A stretch of DNA of 8,376 nt from Actinomycetota bacterium (GTDB lineage Bacteria; Actinomycetota; Actinomycetes; Streptosporangiales; Streptosporangiaceae), in assembly GCA_003161205.1 (NCBI GenBank), contig PMOU01000162.1, positions 1 through 8,376 on the forward strand, given 5' to 3'. Made by a program: the position numbers and the translations under genes. The notes beneath the pieces are model-generated. The model made no database searches. It was not told the DNA's origin and worked only from the letters and a program-made list of their open reading frames with translations. This document shows positions 6,521 to 8,376 of the stretch, in pieces. How positions within the stretch are numbered: the stretch's first letter is position 1; each line of letters begins with the position of its first letter.

Positions 6521-8376
6521 GTGCCAACGACCAGCGGCCGTACACGCGGTCGTCAGGGTATGCACTCGGGAGCGCGGGGAGAGGCTGGAGACCACTTGCG
6601 GAAGATCATGGCAACCATGGTCGCCGCATTCATCGTTATCGTATTTGTGCTGGTCATGACCAAGGCCGGTCGAGACATTGATGCTGCGACGCAGCATTTC
6701 ATGCTCTTTTATGCGGGGGTATTCGCGCTCATCGGCCTCACCGGTTCGGTCATGGTCGGCCTCCTGGCCACTGACCGGATCGTCATGACGCCAGGACACC
6801 GGGTGATGGCTCAAGCCGTGCACCGCGCGGTCTCCTTCGGCGCGCTGACCTTCCTGGTCATCCACATCGTGACCGAGATCCTGGCCCAGCGGGTGCACGT
6901 CATCGACGCGTTCATTCCCTTCCTGTCGCCCTTCCGTACCTTCTACATCGGCCTCGGCACCATCGCGTCGGACCTCATCCTGCTCATTGTGATAACGAGC
7001 ATCCTCCGCAAACGGTTCACCGCGCACGGCAAGGCCTGGCGATGGCGGGCTATTCACTACGCCTCCTACGCGGCGTTCGTGTTCGGGGTGCTGCACGGGC
7101 TGCTCGGCGGGAGGGCAGCCAAGCCTTACGTCGACTGGAGCTACGGATTCGCGATCGCGCTGACGGCGCTGGGCCTGGCCGTCAGGTTCCTGGCCATCTC
7201 GCTACGGCCGAAAGAGAGCGTGGGCGGTGCCCCGGGTGCGGATCGCGCCAGGACCCCGGCCTCAGCGCCGCTGCACGCCGCGGCGCTGAGCATGGCCCAG
7301 GCACAACTCGGCGGCGGCCCCGTTCAGGTGCTGCCCGCCGGGATGGCGGCCCCGCTGGGCGCCGGCAGCGGCATGCCAGGATCTGACGCATGGGCCGCGC
7401 TACCCGCGGCACGAGGATCGTCGCCTTTTTCCGGCCCGCTTCCTGCCCTGGGACCGGCCCCGGTCTACGCGGAATCCTCCTCGGCGGCTTACCTGTCCTA
7501 CTCTTACGCTGAGAACCGCCACGATTTCGGGTTCACGCCGCTGGGTGCCCCGCCGTACGGTGACGATGCTGCGGCGACCCGGCGCGGCCGTCCCTACGTG
7601 ACCACGGAGCTGCCGAGGCCGCCGCTGGCCGGGGCACCAGCAGGTGCCGGGCCGCAGCGCCCGGCCAGGCGTCCGCTTTACGAGCCCGAGTACGACGGGC
7701 CACCCCGCTTCGAAGGAGCGCCCAGGGGCCACCTGCCTCAGGACGAGCTGTCGTCGTACCCGTATAGCCTGCCTGCATCAGGCACCGGCGGGTATCCCGA
7801 CGCCTCCCCGGACCGCGAGGACCTGAGCCGGCCTGCTCGCCCGCGCCATCGGGCTCTTGAGCCACCCAGCCCGGCTCCGCTGCGCCCGGGAGGCCGCAAC
7901 ACCGGTCCCATCCCGCGGGCAGCGGCCGGCCCCGCCCCCCGCCCCGACACCGGCCCCCTGCCGCGTATCGGCGGCGAGCCGCCGCGTAGCCGCACCGGCC
8001 CGATGCCCCGGGTTGATTCGGGCCCGCTACCGCGAGCTGGTTCCGGCCCGCTGCCCCGGGCTGATTCCGGGCCGATCCCTCGGACGGGGACGGGCCCGAT
8101 GCCGCGAAACGCGACCGGCCCGATGCCACGGGCTGGTTCCGGGCCGATGCCCCAGGTGGGGACGGGTCCGATGCCGCGGGCCGGGGCTGGTTACCGTCCT
8201 GATGCCCGTCCGGCGCTTCGCCCTGATACAGGTCCCCTACCGCGTGTTGGTCCAGGTCAGGTACCGCGTGCCGGGACGGGACCGATGCCCCGGACCGGAA
8301 GAGGTCCGCTGCCCCGGGCCTCGGGCCCCATGCCGACGGCAGGGACCGGCCCCATGCCGACGGCAGGGACCGGCCC
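6521..8376 (+). CDS. Six-helix ferric reductase-like di-heme membrane protein with long Pro/Gly-rich repeat tail (3' end outside window)
   Basis: The frame is open from the GTG to the last base: 618 codons with no stop. After a basic N-terminus, hydrophobic helices lie at about 30-47, 57-84, 100-122, 138-162, 176-196 and 206-227. Helix 3 holds H101 and H115 (HRAVSFGALTFLVIH); helix 5 holds H179 and H192 (HYASYAAFVFGVLH). Spacings of 14 and 13 match the two-heme sites of ferric reductase/NADPH oxidase-type membrane domains, including stand-alone MsrQ-like ones. This suggests transmembrane electron transfer. No FAD or NAD(P)H domain follows in the visible part. Residues about 235-460 are Ala/Pro/Gly/Tyr-rich and look disordered, and from 461 an octapeptide repeat begins. 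Six helices with a basic N-terminus would put the tail in the cytoplasm. The gene stands apart from the upstream operon and likely has its own promoter. Membrane topology is confident, heme binding is inferred, and the electron donor and acceptor are unknown. Confidence 0.72.
   Translation, partial: MPTTSGRTRGRQGMHSGARGEAGDHLRKIMATMVAAFIVIVFVLVMTKAGRDIDAATQHFMLFYAGVFALIGLTGSVMVGLLATDRIVMTPGHRVMAQAVHRAVSFGALTFLVIHIVTEILAQRVHVIDAFIPFLSPFRTFYIGLGTIASDLILLIVITSILRKRFTAHGKAWRWRAIHYASYAAFVFGVLHGLLGGRAAKPYVDWSYGFAIALTALGLAVRFLAISLRPKESVGGAPGADRARTPASAPLHAAALSMAQAQLGGGPVQVLPAGMAAPLGAGSGMPGSDAWAALPAARGSSPFSGPLPALGPAPVYAESSSAAYLSYSYAENRHDFGFTPLGAPPYGDDAAATRRGRPYVTTELPRPPLAGAPAGAGPQRPARRPLYEPEYDGPPRFEGAPRGHLPQDELSSYPYSLPASGTGGYPDASPDREDLSRPARPRHRALEPPSPAPLRPGGRNTGPIPRAAAGPAPRPDTGPLPRIGGEPPRSRTGPMPRVDSGPLPRAGSGPLPRADSGPIPRTGTGPMPRNATGPMPRAGSGPMPQVGTGPMPRAGAGYRPDARPALRPDTGPLPRVGPGQVPRAGTGPMPRTGRGPLPRASGPMPTAGTGPMPTAGTG
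7901..8376 (+). repeat. 24-base coding repeat array ([ST]GP[MLI]PR-x-x), continuing past the window
   Basis: About 17-18 recognisable octapeptide units run from TGPIPRAA at 7901 to the window end. The core is eight in-register copies (TGPMPRVD through TGPMPRAG, about 7994-8185). A 14-residue interruption follows, then further copies. Two units have lost a codon (7 residues). The last two complete units, 8324-8347 and 8348-8371, are identical in DNA and encode GPMPTAGT, with Thr replacing Arg; a third copy starts at 8372. Earlier copies vary at third positions. The array looks old in its middle and recently duplicated at the right edge. Confidence 0.85.

Noticed and set aside
6515..7096. 193-codon minus-strand frame opposite the membrane protein
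   Set aside because: Its very hydrophilic, His/Asp/Glu-rich product is what antisense of hydrophobic helices looks like. The + frame has a strong ribosome site and six clear helices.
7533..8129. 198-codon minus-strand frame opposite the repeat tail
   Set aside because: It is the low-complexity reflection of the + strand repeat, with no independent start signal or domain.

Overview
The window is high-GC DNA that reads as an actinomycete chromosome. The genes are dense, GC-ending codons dominate, and inferred starts are mostly GTG. The order dnaX - ybaB/ebfC - recR - DUF5063 - lysC - asd is one I recall from Streptomyces and relatives. The species cannot be fixed from sequence alone; a filamentous actinomycete (Streptomyces, Streptosporangiales or similar) fits best. 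All supported genes are on the + strand.

Region 1 (1-2599) concerns DNA replication and repair. It holds the 3' end of dnaX (DNA polymerase III gamma/tau), a YbaB/EbfC nucleoid-associated protein with an unusual repetitive Gly/Leu/Pro/Met tail, recR (recombination mediator), and a DUF5063 protein whose start overlaps the recR stop. ybaB, recR and the DUF5063 gene are packed tightly enough to be one transcript.

Region 2 (2600-6039) is the entry to the aspartate pathway: lysC (aspartokinase) and asd (aspartate-semialdehyde dehydrogenase), joined by a 4-nt stop/start overlap. They perform the first two steps toward lysine, diaminopimelate, methionine, threonine and isoleucine. Inside lysC there is an in-frame ATG with a well-placed Shine-Dalgarno sequence, exactly where a separate beta (regulatory) subunit would begin. 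Two bases after asd comes a DNase I-like endonuclease/exonuclease/phosphatase-family gene with its metal-site motifs intact; its substrate is unknown.

Region 3 (6040-6520) is 481 bases without a convincing gene. It is less GC-rich in places and carries two overlapping palindromes and an extended -10 promoter candidate.

Region 4 (6521 to the window end) is one long open frame that leaves the window. It has a six-helix membrane domain with two His pairs spaced 14 and 13 residues, as in ferric reductase/NADPH oxidase-type di-heme proteins. No flavin or NAD(P)H domain follows in the visible part. Instead there is a long Pro/Gly/Ala-rich tail ending in an octapeptide repeat of the form [ST]GP[MLI]PR, still running at the last base. 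This protein and the possible LysC internal start are the two items most worth following up. I saw no mobile element, CRISPR array, tRNA or rRNA.
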